From Ophiosphaerella korrae (lineage: Eukaryota > Ascomycota > Dothideomycetes > Pleosporales > Phaeosphaeriaceae), in the NCBI GenBank assembly GCA_028456385.1, contig JALNQF010000161.1, positions 35,784 through 99,783 on the forward strand: a stretch of 64,000 nt of DNA. The letters run 5' to 3'. Under the pieces are notes generated by a model. That model was not told the origin of the DNA. It saw only the letters and a program-made list of their open reading frames with translations, and searched no databases. Positions 35,132 through 47,432 of the stretch are shown piece after piece. Positions within the stretch are counted from its first letter, which is position 1, and every line of letters starts with the position of its first letter. The position numbers and the translations under genes are program-made.

Positions 35132-37477
35132 ATGGGCCCAATCCCAGTGACCGCTAGTATCCTCACGTTGTTGTCTACCGTCGGTGCGGTGCTCAAAACG
35201 CTGGAACATGTTCGATCGCAGATGGTTCCTGGAATGGAGTTTCTTACTCTTATGAATTCAGTAAATGCGTTCCTGAATTATTTCTATCATATGAAATTAA
35301 TCATATGATAGGTCGCTGATGTGCAAGCAACTTTGGGCATAGTCCGCGATTGCGTGGATATGTTGAAGGATAGCAAAACTCCGGTTGCACAGCAGAGCTA
35401 CGAAAACCTTCCTCATGCCATTGGGAAATTTCAGAGATCCTTGAACTGTCTTATCGATTTCGTATGGATTAGTATATTGAGAAAGGGTGCTGGCGTGTCT
35501 CGGCTCTCGCTTAGTGAAAGTAAAACTAAACGACTATTGAAGCTTTGTGTGTCGATTTCTGGAGCGCACCAAAACCTATAGTTGATACTTATTTCTACAA
35601 ATTTGTGAGTACCTTCGAATTCCGCTGCTTTTATATTGAAATGAACTTCTTGGACGTTAAGCCCCTGTGTTGCTATCAGTCATCGAAGAAGCGGTAATTG
35701 TAGAGAACAATCATCATGTAAAGACTACGGCAACGTTAGAACACCTAATCACCCAGATTACGGCCCTGCAAGGAAGAATACCCGAAAGAAAATTAGCTGA
35801 AGACAGTTGTAATTCATCTACGGTAGCAAACGACACAGTTTCAATTCAAAAGTAATCAAATTCACCCAACACTTTCGCAACTTCGGACCAGCTTCGCATC
35901 ACATTATCAACTCCGCTAAAGCATTGCGATTCTACTTGCAAACTGTCAATGTCAGGTCAGGTCAAAATTTCAATCACCGCGATGGTTATCAGCAGTTGTA
36001 GGGACGCTATTCTACTCTTCAACGCATATTCCAACTCTGGATATTCGGCCATGTAATGTAACTAGATGTCTTCGTTCTCAACCTAAGTCATCATCACGCC
36101 TCACGTATTACTTTCCTACGTGGATAATGCGAAGTGCGCTCGTATACTCTACTTGGCGAAATCTAGATGGCACAAACTCATCTTGGGTTATCAGAATGCC
36201 GAGACTAGTTCCGCTTTATCGTGACTGCTGGCACCTATAAGACTAGGGAATAAGAACGTGATAATGCAGTCCCTCCAACGAAAAGAGATATCTCCATTTG
36301 GTACGACCTACAGTGGTATCTCCTTGCTCCAGGTATTTCCAGTTAGACAAACAGCTTGAAGATACAATCAATACTGACCAAAGATAGTTCGCTGTGAATA
36401 CTTTGCAGATTGATATCTGTCATCTGTTGCTAGTGGCTGGAGCAGACTGGCATTCGAGAGATAGATTTGGAAGGTGAGTTTTATGGTAGATTCTGGCTGC
36501 GAAATCGAGCTTGGCTAAGGTGCTCTGGGGCGACGCAGTTTGGGAGCAGATCCTACAAGGACCAACGAGTATGATGGACTTGGTAGGACGCCCCTGATGT
36601 GGGCAGCTCGCAATGGCGATCATGCCGCTGTTCAACGCTTGCTCGCCCACTAGGCTAAGGTGGGCTTGAAGGACAAGATTGGTAGTACAGCACTTCACAT
36701 GGCATGCTGTAGTGGTTCCTCCTATCTGTCAAACACCTCCTTAATGCTGCAGCTGACCCACACGTTCTCAATATCTATGGCAGCGATACTCCTCTCCATG
36801 ATGCAACGCGTGGTATTTCGCAGCAACCTATCCTAGAGGAATTAATTTCGGTATTAATGACTCACCATGCGGATTTCGAGGCTCGGGACAACAACGGCTG
36901 GACACCACTAGTCCTAGCCACACAAGAGAATAGCCGCGCTGCGATCCGAGCCCTTGCTAAGTTTGGCATTGACATCAGTGTGCTCAACTACCACGAGAAT
37001 CCCACTATATCACGAGCCATTTTTAACTGCGATTATGAAGCCGTAAGGACACTTTGTGAACTTGGAGCCCGTCTTCAATGGACCACAACATCAGACTTGG
37101 AAGACAGTATTCTCAAAGCGATTGCGGTACGGTGTACTATAAAAGCCATGGATATTATTGCAGATTGCGATTCTCCCTTAGTTGACTACGACCCGGCCAA
37201 GATCATGATTTGGTTCAATGCATACCGCCCTCATGCAGTCATAATTGGTCAGCGGTATCCCATAAAGGAGGAACTTGCTGCCTTCCAAAACCCACTCGCT
37301 AAAAAAGGCAATAACACCAAATCTATCAAATCTATCTCAGATGACTCTGTGCCACTAGAGGACACTTTGCAGGGAGAACATGGCTACGATGAAAACGACC
37401 GAGATGACAAGGGAGAGATGGAACATTTCGAGGATGCAATGGAAGATTTCCCTCGCTTAGTGAATATCAAGGCCTGA
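35132..37477 (+). pseudogene. Decayed ankyrin protein with a fungal STAND-type leader
   Basis: Exon 35132..35260 (MGPIPVTASILTLLSTVGAV..) joins by a 51-nt intron, in phase, to 35312... (VADVQATLGIVRDCVDML). This is the helical leader seen at the start of many fungal ankyrin and NLR proteins. An in-frame TAG follows HQNL at 35579, where CAG is likely ancestral. A probable third piece is 35667-35855. Ankyrin repeats resume at about 36560 (LGRTPLMWAARNGDHAAVQ, GSTALHMACCSG). They change frame near 36730 and continue open to 37477 (DNNGWTPLVLATQENSRAA, ending in an acidic tail). No NACHT or NB-ARC part is found between leader and repeats. It is inactive as it stands. Confidence 0.6.
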
Positions 37478-38222
37478 GTGCAATTTGCAACCTCGGAAAG
37501 TGCATTTTGCTAAAATTATGCGAGCTTCAACTTTCATACTCTTCATTCACTTTTCACCTTACTCTACCAACACTCGGGGAGACTTGGTACCTTCCCAAAT
37601 AGGCAGGTCAGTTCAAGTGCCGATTACTCAAGTTCTTGGCAGTGAATATACTCGCTGGGGAGAGGGTTCTGGGACAGTCCCCGGTTCGCAAGGTGAGTGA
37701 AATGTTCATTTACATCATCCTATTTTGCTCTGACAAAATGCATGCACGATCTAACTTCCACTAGCGCTTACCATCGCTCAGGGAGACTTGGTACCTGCCT
37801 GATTAGGCAAGTCTAGTTTAGGTGTCGATTATGCAAATTCTTGGCAGTGAATGAATTTGCGGAAAGTGGGCTCACGTGACGCATATAACACATTATACCA
37901 CATAACCCCAACGCGTGCAATCCACATGAGCTCGAACAAGCACTGTTTTTTTATAATACCCACTACATTAACTCTCTGCGTATCATATTCTTGAAAAGAT
38001 TAGCAGACATTTTTACCGGTATAGCAATGCAATTATGACGACGCGCATCCATGCCACTCAAAGGTTGACACGTTGGTAGATCACCCGCTGGTAAATTACC
38101 CTCTATTCCAATAATACACCTTGGCCCCAGCCCTTAAGAAACCACGCTTCCTACACAAGCACTCTGTTTCTGCAAAAACACTTCCTTGCCCCTCACGCCT
38201 CTCACTCCATCCAGATATCTAC
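37478..38222. other. Intergenic with a short direct repeat; island-core boundary
   Basis: Segments 37574-37650 and 37777-37852 are direct repeats (GGGAGACTTGGTACCT, then TTCTTGGCAGTGAAT). No gene is seen. From here rightward the composition becomes that of ordinary gene DNA. Confidence 0.5.
37574..37852 (+). repeat. Pair of about 76-bp direct repeats
   Basis: The copies are 37574-37650 and 37777-37852, separated by about 126 nt. The second has more T where the first has C. Confidence 0.65.
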
Positions 38223-41200
38223 CTATCCCTCCTCCTCCCCCTCTTCCTCCTCCTCCTTCTCTGCCTCCACACTCGCTTTTTTCTCCCTCTCTTTCCCCTT
38301 CCTAGCCGGCTTTCCCACCTCCTCCGGAAACAGCTCCTTAAAGAAATTCGGCAAAAAGCGATTCACCCTCTTCCATGTCTCGACCCACAACTCTTCGTGC
38401 TCCGGATTCTCATCCGGGGGCGCAAGATAGCCGCCATTCGCCATAACGAGCAGCATGTTCTTCAGGTTTTCAGACACTGCTTCTTCCTACTCATATATTA
38501 GCCAACGAACACCAAAGGAAAGGGGAATAAGGGCACGTACAAGATTATCCCCTTGCCCGCTATTAATCAGCCGGTCCATAATCGTCACAATCTTCAGCCA
38601 AAGCTCAATCAGCTCGCGACCACCCATATCAGCGAGCAGCAGGAGGTAATTGAGAAACACCTTAGACAGCAGCGTGGCAGCGCGGACGCGCGTCTCGCTC
38701 ATGCCGAGGGGATCGCTCTGGTAGACTTCTGGCTTGAGAAGTTGTGTGATGAGGGGGATAAGGACTTCGTTGAAGATTGCAAGCCACTCGTTGTGGGCGG
38801 GGGACGCAAGGGAGTCGGAGAGGAGGGTGCGTTGAAGCGAGGAGAAGGCTTGTTGGCGGATTTCGCGGCAGGGGTTGAGGCATTGGTGGGCGAGGGTTTT
38901 GAGGATGGGGGAGTAGTAGGCGGTCCAGGCTGAGGTGAGGAGTTAGTTACCGAGTTTAGCTTCAATGGTACTGCGTAGTGTGGGTTTCGAACTTACCTTC
39001 AGTTGTCTCGAGATGTGACTGCTCGATAAAATTGGGTACTCTCCCGCTCAACTGGAAAACAATGCTCATCGCTGTGCTTCCGCGTACAACGACCTCATTG
39101 CTCTCAGGCTTCTTCATCTTCTGGCCCTTGCCGCGTCGAGCCGCTTGGTCATATAATTGCTCATCTCTCGCGCCAATCTGCGCCGCGGTCGCGAACTCAT
39201 TCAACAGAGCGATCGCAGCCTCGTAGTTGTCCGCAGTGATACCAGGTTGTGGCGACGTTGTTAAGTCCTCAACAAGTCCAAAGACATCGCCCGCCGCATC
39301 AGGCTTGCCAGCCAACCTATTCAGGATCGTCCAGAAATCCGGGGAGCCAGCAAGTTCGCTGCGCAGGGCACTGAGCCCTTTACAGCAATCTGTAAGGCCC
39401 TTGAGTAGAGACTGGGAACATTCATTAAGGAGACTGTCGTTAAAGCTGGAGAAAGTGTGGAGGAGGACCGGCGCGCGAATGAAGTCGTAGTCCTGAGCAA
39501 TTAGCATCATTGTATTATCGCACAAGATGGGGGAGGAACTTACATTGCTAGCCTTGAGCAGGCTCAATAAATAGTATACAGATCGCGCTACCACAACAGG
39601 ATGATGCTTCGAGATATCTCGAATAACACTCGACAACGCGTCAGTCACGTCCTTTGCAAGTTCCTTGACAGTTTCTTCGTCTCGAAGCGCAAGTACAGTC
39701 GCTAGTTCTAGCACAAAGACCAAGCTGGGATCATACAACGGGCCCTTGCCCGTCTTCCTCGTACCATTTGGCCGCGAATTAGGCCCTGGAATCTCAGGCT
39801 TGACGACAATAACTCTCGGCGAGCCATCCTCGGGTATATGTTCCAGCAGCAGCGTCAGCAACGATCGCAACGCCTCAACAGGCAACTGGCTGATATTTGC
39901 AAGGATGTCTTCAAAATGGCACTCCTTGACTGTGTCAACTGTACACAAGGTGTACTCAATCTCCTGGTCTGACGGCTCCGGAGGCTCGTCATTAGCAAAA
40001 CTCGAAACGTACGACGTCAACGCCGAGAAAATGCCAGTATCGGCAGGCCTTTCTGCACGGTCGATAATCTGAGCTGGGTTCTGCAGCGGTATGGGTGGTA
40101 GCGCGAGGGTCTTTTGGAACGAGAGGAAGTACGGAGGAATTAGAGAGTTGACGAAGAGGTTGACCATGATACGAATGAGCTAGAAGAATCAGCAAACTAA
40201 TCTCCACGTTGCTTTTGTAACCTACATGATTCCATCCATCCCGTATCGACGCTTCGTTGCCCTTGATCACCTGGAATAAGACAACAGTCGCTAGTTGCGC
40301 GCGGCCGTCACGACCAAATCGCACCGCTGTCTCGCTGACCATTACACTCTTCTTGTCGGCCTGGACTTCTGTGTTGAGCGACGTGCTTGATGGCACATCA
40401 GGCGCTAATGTGCTGATATATGCCAGACACGAGATTATACGGTCGAGAGCATCGTTCAGTCCGTACTTTGCTGCTATCTGAGCACACTGATCGAAACCCA
40501 GCACAACGCGTGAAAACACTGCATCATCCGTAGCAGACATGAATACATAAGACAACGTTGCTACAATCGGCTTCCATGTTGCAGCAAACATATCTGCATC
40601 GAAGACATTTGTGTCACAAATGACAAGGTCTGATGTCGACTGAACCTTGACTAGGAGCTCCTTCCAGGCATGTTCGTACGAATGTCGATCGTTGTGCTCC
40701 TCAGGCAAGATGATTTCTCGCGTTTTGATTGAGTCGTACATGGCTCGGAGATAATCTGGATCAAAGTCTTTTCCTCCATTGACTCCTCGAAGATTCTTCG
40801 CGAAATCTTCATACTGCATTCGCTTCTCTTTCTTCAGATTGGGATTGTGCTGATCGGTGTTTAGCATAATAACGGCGTAGGTTAGGACGTAAATCGCGTC
40901 CTTGTCCGCAATGCCTTCTGGTTTGGCCATCTTGACATACAGCTCAGAAAAATCATTGATGATACGCTCAATAAGCGCCGACTCGCCAGGCAAACGGAAA
41001 GTGTGCAATAATTGTCGAAGAGCCTCATCAAGACGCTGGCCGGTGAAATCAAACATGTTGATGAAAGCGTTGAGGATCGCCTGGTTTTCCTTCTTTGAAA
41101 TATACTCCCCAAGAACTTTCTTATCCACTCTAGTTGTTCCTTTAACGAAAGCCGCAATGCACTTCGGGTCATTCGGATCTTCTATAATGCCCTTGGCTGC

Positions 41201-43151
41201 TAGAAACGCAATTCCAGCCTTGGGCTTCTCATTGAACTTGGCCGCTCCTTGAATGATAATCTTTTTTCGCGCGCGTTGCTCACGGAGTTTATCGGCACTA
41301 GGGTAGCCTTCAGTTTGAGGCTCGTCCTCCAAACGGTCTGCTATCGACTGAACGAATCCAAGTAGAGCATCCAAACACAACGGCGGCACATTAACCGTGC
41401 TCCAAGTGGCAGAATCTGGAAAAGCATTTCTTGAAAGCAGGCCAACGATGTCCATACAGACATCGCCCCGATCAATCTCGCAGTCGAAGTTGACGAATAA
41501 TTCAGCCATGAACGACGGTATTCGCACCAAACCACCCAAGTTCTCGACCATCGCTTCTCGAGCATCAGGTTTGCGCGCACCCGCGCTATTCTGCTGTGGC
41601 GGCTGTTTGATAAGACTCGGTGCATGAGGCACACCCTCATACAGCGAAGGCTCAATGCCCGGTTCCAGCGGTATCTCAACGCGCGGAAACAAACAGGCAA
41701 CTAAATAAGACAAATACAACTCCTGCTGCAACTTTAGCACACTCCTGCACGTCGCAAGTAGAGTCCCTGCAACGCGCAGCGACTCATTCAAGATCGCCAT
41801 ATTGTCCGAGCGAACCAACTGAAAGATATGCCGACAAAGCGTATCTTTAGCCAGGTTTGCCAGACTCGGGTGACTGGCTATCGATGGGCCAGCGACTTCG
41901 AGCGCTACATCGACGATTCGTAATGCCATGACACGCATGGTGTCTGTATGTTGCCTGTCGTGTGGATCCAGCAGGTCCACGAGTACTCGAAACAATTCTC
42001 TTATGGATGCTAACGAGTATGGGCGGATCTCGACAGGCTCAGCCTCTCCTCCGGCCGTTGCGGGTAAATCCAAGGTACTCGTTGCTGCATTTGCGTTGCT
42101 ATCCTGGTCATCTTGACCTTTTTCTGAATCGCTCGATTGCTGCGGAGCCTCGACCTTTGACGAAACACCCTCCCCTGTGCCGTTCGCTGAGGGATCCATC
42201 TTCAAGCCGTCCTGCTCATCCTGGCCGTCCAGCTCTTCGTCGAGCGCATCGAGCTCCTCGGGAGACTCGATCTCGAGTGTTTTCAGTCTCCGGAAAATAA
42301 CCTGGCACATTGATACCATGGCGATTTCGGCGGAGCGGCGAAGTAGTTCTGACAGCCGTGCTTGGCAGCACATGCTGAGGCCTGTCTCCATCATCTCGCA
42401 CACGCTCTCGTCGCCGAGCACTTCGCCGCCTGGGCCTGAAATCATGCCTTCCATGAGCTTGAGTATGCGAAGTAGAACGATCTCGTCGGCGGCCGAGTCA
42501 CTAGCTTCGAACCGACAATGCGTGATGGCGGAGGAGAGTTGCTGCATGGCTTCAGGGAGACGAGGAGAGCCATGATCAATGACTCTGTACGAGAGAAATT
42601 TTGTAATAGCTATGAGTGCGAGCGAGGTGATAGGCGCCGAGGTAGAGGAAGATCGGATGACTTGCAGGAAAGGGTGCAGCATGGACGGGGTATCGAACGC
42701 CCTGATGTCTGCTATTATTTTAGTACCCGCGCGTCCAGCTCCAAACAAGTCGCATACCTTTACAATCCTTCAGATCATTCCTCAGCCTTGCAAATGCAGA
42801 CATGAGCGGATTGTCCTGTAGGCTCTTCCCCTTCTTGCCCCGTAAACCCCATCTGCTCGGTACGGCCTCCTCCTGCTCGCCAGCGCTAATAATGCCTTGG
42901 CCTGTCCTATCTCGCCGTTGCACAGCTGGTGCTTTGTTTGAGGAACTGCCGAGAATAGCGGCAACGGAAGAGTGCGCCCACCGGGCATGCTTGCGCATGG
43001 CAGACGTGACGGTAATACATTCCGTTACCACGAGTGCTACGGGGTTGACAGCGACGGTAATGGTTTGTCGGGGGTACAGGCTCGCATCCGTCTCTTGTAG
43101 CGTCTCGGGCAAGGTGGAGGCGACACCGCTCTCGCTTTCGTCGCTCGACAT
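38223..43151 (-). CDS. GEA1: Gea/GBF1-family ARF guanine-nucleotide exchange factor (Sec7 domain)
   Basis: Six exons (43151..42758, 42711..40226, 40179..39544, 39492..38997, 38929..38541, 38486..38223) with five phase-consistent introns of 46, 46, 51, 67 and 54 nt give 1554 aa, the normal size for the family. The N-terminal dimerisation/cyclophilin-binding region is visible (FARLRNDL, then DIRAFDTPSMLHPFLQVIRS). The Sec7 domain spans about residues 610-800, with the catalytic glutamate in FRLPGESALIER near residue 708 and the TYAVIMLNTDQHNP motif. HDS-type helical regions follow, and the C-terminus is rich in Lys and Glu. The protein activates ARF1 on early Golgi membranes for COPI vesicle formation and should be essential. 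Neighbours are the Anp1 gene upstream on the same strand and the decayed island downstream. The gene is intact. Confidence 0.93.
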
Positions 43152-43930
43152 GGTGGGAATGAGGTGGTATCAAGAATCGGGCTGTGGCAAGCACGTGTTG
43201 GGAGCGGCGAACGTGTCGTTACTGGAGCAGGCGCAATTATATCTGCGGCCCATGCGAGACGCGCATCCTCGAATTGCAGCTGCCTGGAGATGGTCACGGC
43301 TTTATTTCTCGTAGTCAATAGTTTTGGAACACGTCGTAGAATACACACAGGCAGCAGCTTTGGGATGAGATGACATGCAATGGAATCTTTGGAGCTCCCC
43401 AGAGCACGGTCCACAACGCGGGAGTCCGACAATGTGGGACATGCATCGCCGAGAAAGGCCAGGGCGTCTGCACGATGGACGAGCAAGTGTCATGAGCAAG
43501 CAAATTGTGGAAAGCTATCCCGAAAACGTCTTTCGTAATGTTACAAACAGTGCTGGAACTTGCTAGACGGCTCAACAACGCCCTCGATGCAAAATATGTC
43601 TAATGTATACAGTCCTCCAAATCTTCAAACGTCCATCGTACTAAATGTTAAAATGGTCTTAAAAAATGCCAGCGAAGAGCCAGCCCACTGGCAACCTAGG
43701 CACCGCAGATACCTCCAGCTCTCGCTCAATGAAAAGTCGTCTGCGTGTGAGCGCAATCGTCGACGTAGCGGTGGGTAAATGCTCCGTCTATCAAGTTGAG
43801 CTGAAAGCATATTCGTTTTCGTCGTTGTTTCTAAGTGGTACTATCACCATAATCTGATCTCTTCTCTCGCGGCCTGGTGACTAATGGGGTGTCGGCTGGC
43901 TGAAGCATCACGTCAGATGTGCTGTGACAA
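43152..43930. other. Intergenic between two minus-strand genes
   Basis: Open frames on both strands have no family signature. This is the Gea promoter side and the Anp1 3' flank. Confidence 0.35.
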
Positions 43931-45593
43931 CTATGACTTTTCGTCCTTGCCTCCGGCCTCTGTTTTCTTAGCCTCGTCCTTGGCGGCTTCCTTCTCCTTC
44001 TTCTTCTTCTCCTCCTTTTCTTTCTCTAGTTTCGCCTTTTCTTCATTCTTCGCCTTTTGGACGAGATCTTGTACCGCTGCCTTTTCCTTCTCCCAGTCGC
44101 CTTCCTTGGGGTCGAACGATTCGTGAATCTTCTCAATGCGTGCCTTCTTAGCAATTTCTTCTGCTTCTTTAGCTTTGCGCTCCTTCTCCATCTCCTCCAT
44201 ATGTCGGATGTCATCGACGCTAGGCTCGTAAAGATGCCAGATAGTATAATGTGGGAGACCGACGACGGAGAACTTCATGCGCTTGGCCATCTGTAATGTG
44301 TTAGAGCTATCCATAGTGACAATGTAAACCAAACGTACCTTGCCAAATCCTTCCGTCTCAGCGTGCTTCTCAAAACTAAAGGCAGGGAAATGCACCCCAG
44401 AGCGGAAGACTTTTGCCTTGGCCAGAATACTGACACCACCAACACCATCAATTTCCATCTCCATATCCGGGTCACCGTATGGGTCGCGGAGATAAGCCAA
44501 ATGTGGGCGCCAGGTGGCGTACTCTGCGTAACCTTCCACAATGACTGCATCTTCGTCCAGGGTATCTGCGAGTGCGAGCGCCGTTTCCGACTCTTGCCAT
44601 GAGTTGAGATCGTAGGGCTGTTCTCCGCCAAGCCAATCGGGAAGCGGTCGCCAGACATCTGCATCCGTTAGCGGTGCATACAATTTTTGGCTTGGGTGAA
44701 CATACTTGGTACAATGACGTCCTTGTTGTGTCGCATTAAATCTTCTAAAATAGTGAATGGTGCTGTCTCAACATCTACGTCTCTCCAATACACCCAGCTG
44801 TGAGTTGGGCGCAGGGCAGCACTCAACAACCAATTGCGCGCTTGAGCCATGGACTTACGTCGCCCAGCCTGCGCTGCGAAACCGTGACGGCTCTCAACAT
44901 TCTGATCAACCTTCTGGCCAAAGTCCTTTTCCATGATTGAGATCTCGCCAAACTGTTGTTTTGGGTCGGGGTTCGCCTGCAAATCGGTGAGCTTCTCTGT
45001 AAGAAGCGCTAGCGTGTTGTCCTTGGAGTCTCCAACAAGGAATGCCAGGTCGATAAGGTTATGCGGGTATGTCAGGTTCTTCAAGTGGCCGAAGAACATG
45101 TTCAGGTGCGGTGCTGCATCGCGCAATGGAGCACACAGCAGTATCCGCTCTTCCCGCTCCCATCCGCGCGCAGTTCCTTGCACATTGTTCAGATCGTAGT
45201 ATCGCACCGTCTCGAGTTGCGAGTCGTCGCTCGTGATGTAGCTAAGCGGGCCAGAGCCTAGGTTCGGGCGCATGTCAGGGAAAAAGAAGAAGAGACCTGT
45301 GAAGAAGATGGAGACTGCGAGCAGCAAGCGCTGTATTAATTGTCTCCGCCGTCGGAGCGCGGGTTGTGATCGCGGCTGGAATCTACAGTGGCACTGAAAG
45401 TCAGAATCATGCTTCTTGGGGTCGCCGTGGTAGTAGACGAGCATGTGTCGGGGGAGCGCTGCGCTGAACATGACGGCAGAACGTACTTGTGTGGTTGAAT
45501 GGAAAATGTGTTCCCTCCTTGGGAAGGATATGCCCCGTTGGAAAATGCATGACGATGCATCTTCCCTTTCCCAGACGAATGTAAGGGCAACAT
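43931..45593 (-). CDS. ANP1: Anp1-family Golgi alpha-mannosyltransferase complex subunit
   Basis: Exons 45593..45487, 45382..44706, 44658..44339 and 44290..43931 give 487 aa, with introns of 104, 47 and 48 nt all in phase. It is a type II membrane protein: a short basic cytosolic tail (RRRRQLIQR), one helix at about 55-71 (LLLAVSIFFTGLFFFF), then the Anp1/Mnn9/Van1 catalytic region (ERILLCAPLRDAAPHL, VYWRDVDVE with the metal-binding DVD at 237-239, VWRPLPDWLGGEQPYDLNSW, SILAKAKVFRSGVHFPAF). The C-terminus is a long Lys/Glu coiled coil. The first ATG in a frame that splices well is 45593; the ATG at 45471 lies in the first intron. It elongates N-glycan outer-chain mannan in the cis Golgi. The exact paralogue (Anp1 rather than Van1) is a judgement. 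Confidence 0.9.
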
Positions 45594-47432
45594 CCAGAGG
45601 GAGGTTGAGGTCACTCCGCAGCTATCCCTTGGGCACCCCCGTCACCTTGGTCCCGCCAGTTCACGGAGCCACTGAGCAAAGCGCAGCACAGAAAATGCCT
45701 GGGGAGAGCGACGGCGCCGCAATGCAGTTTGGGGCGTGATGCGGCGAGAATTGGGGTTATGCGGTGCTGGCTTGGTAGGGGGTTGCGCGTCGTGGAGAGC
45801 CTCAGTGAGGAGGCTTGGCTCAAGATTTATTTCGCTAAGGCCACCGTTGTCGTCCAGATAGGGATCTGATAACACACTGGTGGCGTTTCCGGTAGTGGTA
45901 GGGCCGATCAAGGGACTCGACAAGCAATGATGGGGGAAACAAGATCCAAGACGCTGGCCTTCGGGGTACAACTTTCAGGCTCGCTCACTAGACTCGGAAG
46001 GCTTGGCGTTGACGTTTCAGAACCAGTGTAAGCAATGATATGCAGGCCCAGCTGTGCCCGAGATGACAGTGGCAGATTGCATGGAGATCAAAGGAATACG
46101 TATCGGTCCGTGACTTTTGCAGAAAAGAGGCCAAATATAGCTTGCGAACATCACGGCGCTACAGGGTTGGCTGGCTGATGACGACTGCGGAGCCACAAAA
46201 CACTCAGGAGCTGAACACGAGTAATTGCACCAAGAAATTTGTTAAAAGCGTAAAATAAAATGCCATTGCTATGGATGCAAACCTGCTCAGTATCAGAGCC
46301 CACCAAGCCACCCTTTCCAAGCAGCTTGTTACCTCTGCTCGTGCGTCACTGCTTCAATTGTCAGCATCCATCAGCACATACGATAGCGCGGACCAGGGAG
46401 TATTCGGTTGCAAGCTCAGAAAGCCGTTTTTAGTCATGCCCCGCCACCGGCCTCAGATCGCAACAGCCCAAGACGAACTGGCACGCACCTCAGCACGAAG
46501 ACCACAATGACGCGGCACAGGACGAGCCTGCGCTGCAACTCCACAACTCGTCATCCCAACCGAGACTGGTAGAGTGCGGGAGGGTGACCCGGCGGCAGAT
46601 GTCGTTGAATGGATAGACTAGTTTTCCTCCTGGCGAAAGATAAGAAAGACGGAGAGCTTACCTTTGTAGCAACAAGTGACTTAGTAAGAGCGACATGTAG
46701 CACCTAAGCGTGGTATTAGCAACGCTTCTTCAACTCAACAAGAAATAAAGCGAAGAGATAAAAGCAAGATCAGACAAAAGGTAAGCTGGTGTGAGTTGTC
46801 TACATGAGAGTTCAGTAGCAGAACTGAAAATAATACGCTCATCATTGCAGTGTTCGTGACGAAAGAAAGTTACTTACCACGCTGCACCCGCTGGAAGCTG
46901 CCTGTTGAGTTAGTTCAGATATAATGAGCAGCAACAGCACTGTGTTAGATCAATGAAGCTCTTCATCGCCTCGAACTATGCGCGCATGATTTTGTTCACC
47001 AGCATGGCGTTCAATTATAGGACATATAGGGCCCGCTCGCATATATCGCAGTGCCGAACCCATCAACCGATTACCATCGCGCTCGAAGGTCTAGGGGTCT
47101 ATGCAAATTAGCCAACGCTCCAATGTGCCAATTGCGAAGCTGTGCAATGCAGGAAAAGCGATCAGACGGTGGTGCATGTTTGTTCGTTGCTCATTTAAGA
47201 TCACCGGAACAGTATTCAGAGGGTATCAATCATAAGAAAGGGAAGTGCGTAGACGCAATGGGGACAGACATACCTTGGGCGAAAGTGTGGATGAAAAGAA
47301 ACTCGGAGCTCAAGCTCGCGCGAAGAAAACTGAGACAAGACCCGCGCCAAGATTTTGCTGCTTATGTCAGCTCTTTTTTGTGCCTCGATGAGATCATGCA
47401 CAGCTTCTGCACAAAGCACGACAACAGATACA
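45594..47432. other. Divergent promoter region between Anp1 and Mtr3
   Basis: About 1.8 kb separates two divergently transcribed core genes. Short frames (45642-45971 minus, 46271-46510 plus, 47051-47452 plus) have no recognisable domain. Untranslated leaders of both genes must lie here. The first 200 nt upstream of Anp1 are CT-rich on the coding strand. Confidence 0.35.

Noticed and set aside
39493..39543. In-frame 17-codon insertion in the Gea protein
   Set aside because: It has GTAAGT..CAG ends, is exactly 51 nt and breaks a conserved helical stretch, so it is an intron.
42802..43314. 170-codon plus-strand frame over the Gea start
   Set aside because: Antisense of the first Gea exon; no domain.
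45383..45471. ATG at 45471 as start of the Anp1 gene
   Set aside because: It would start inside a 104-nt intron; splicing 45487 to 45382 gives a better cytosolic tail and keeps the phase.
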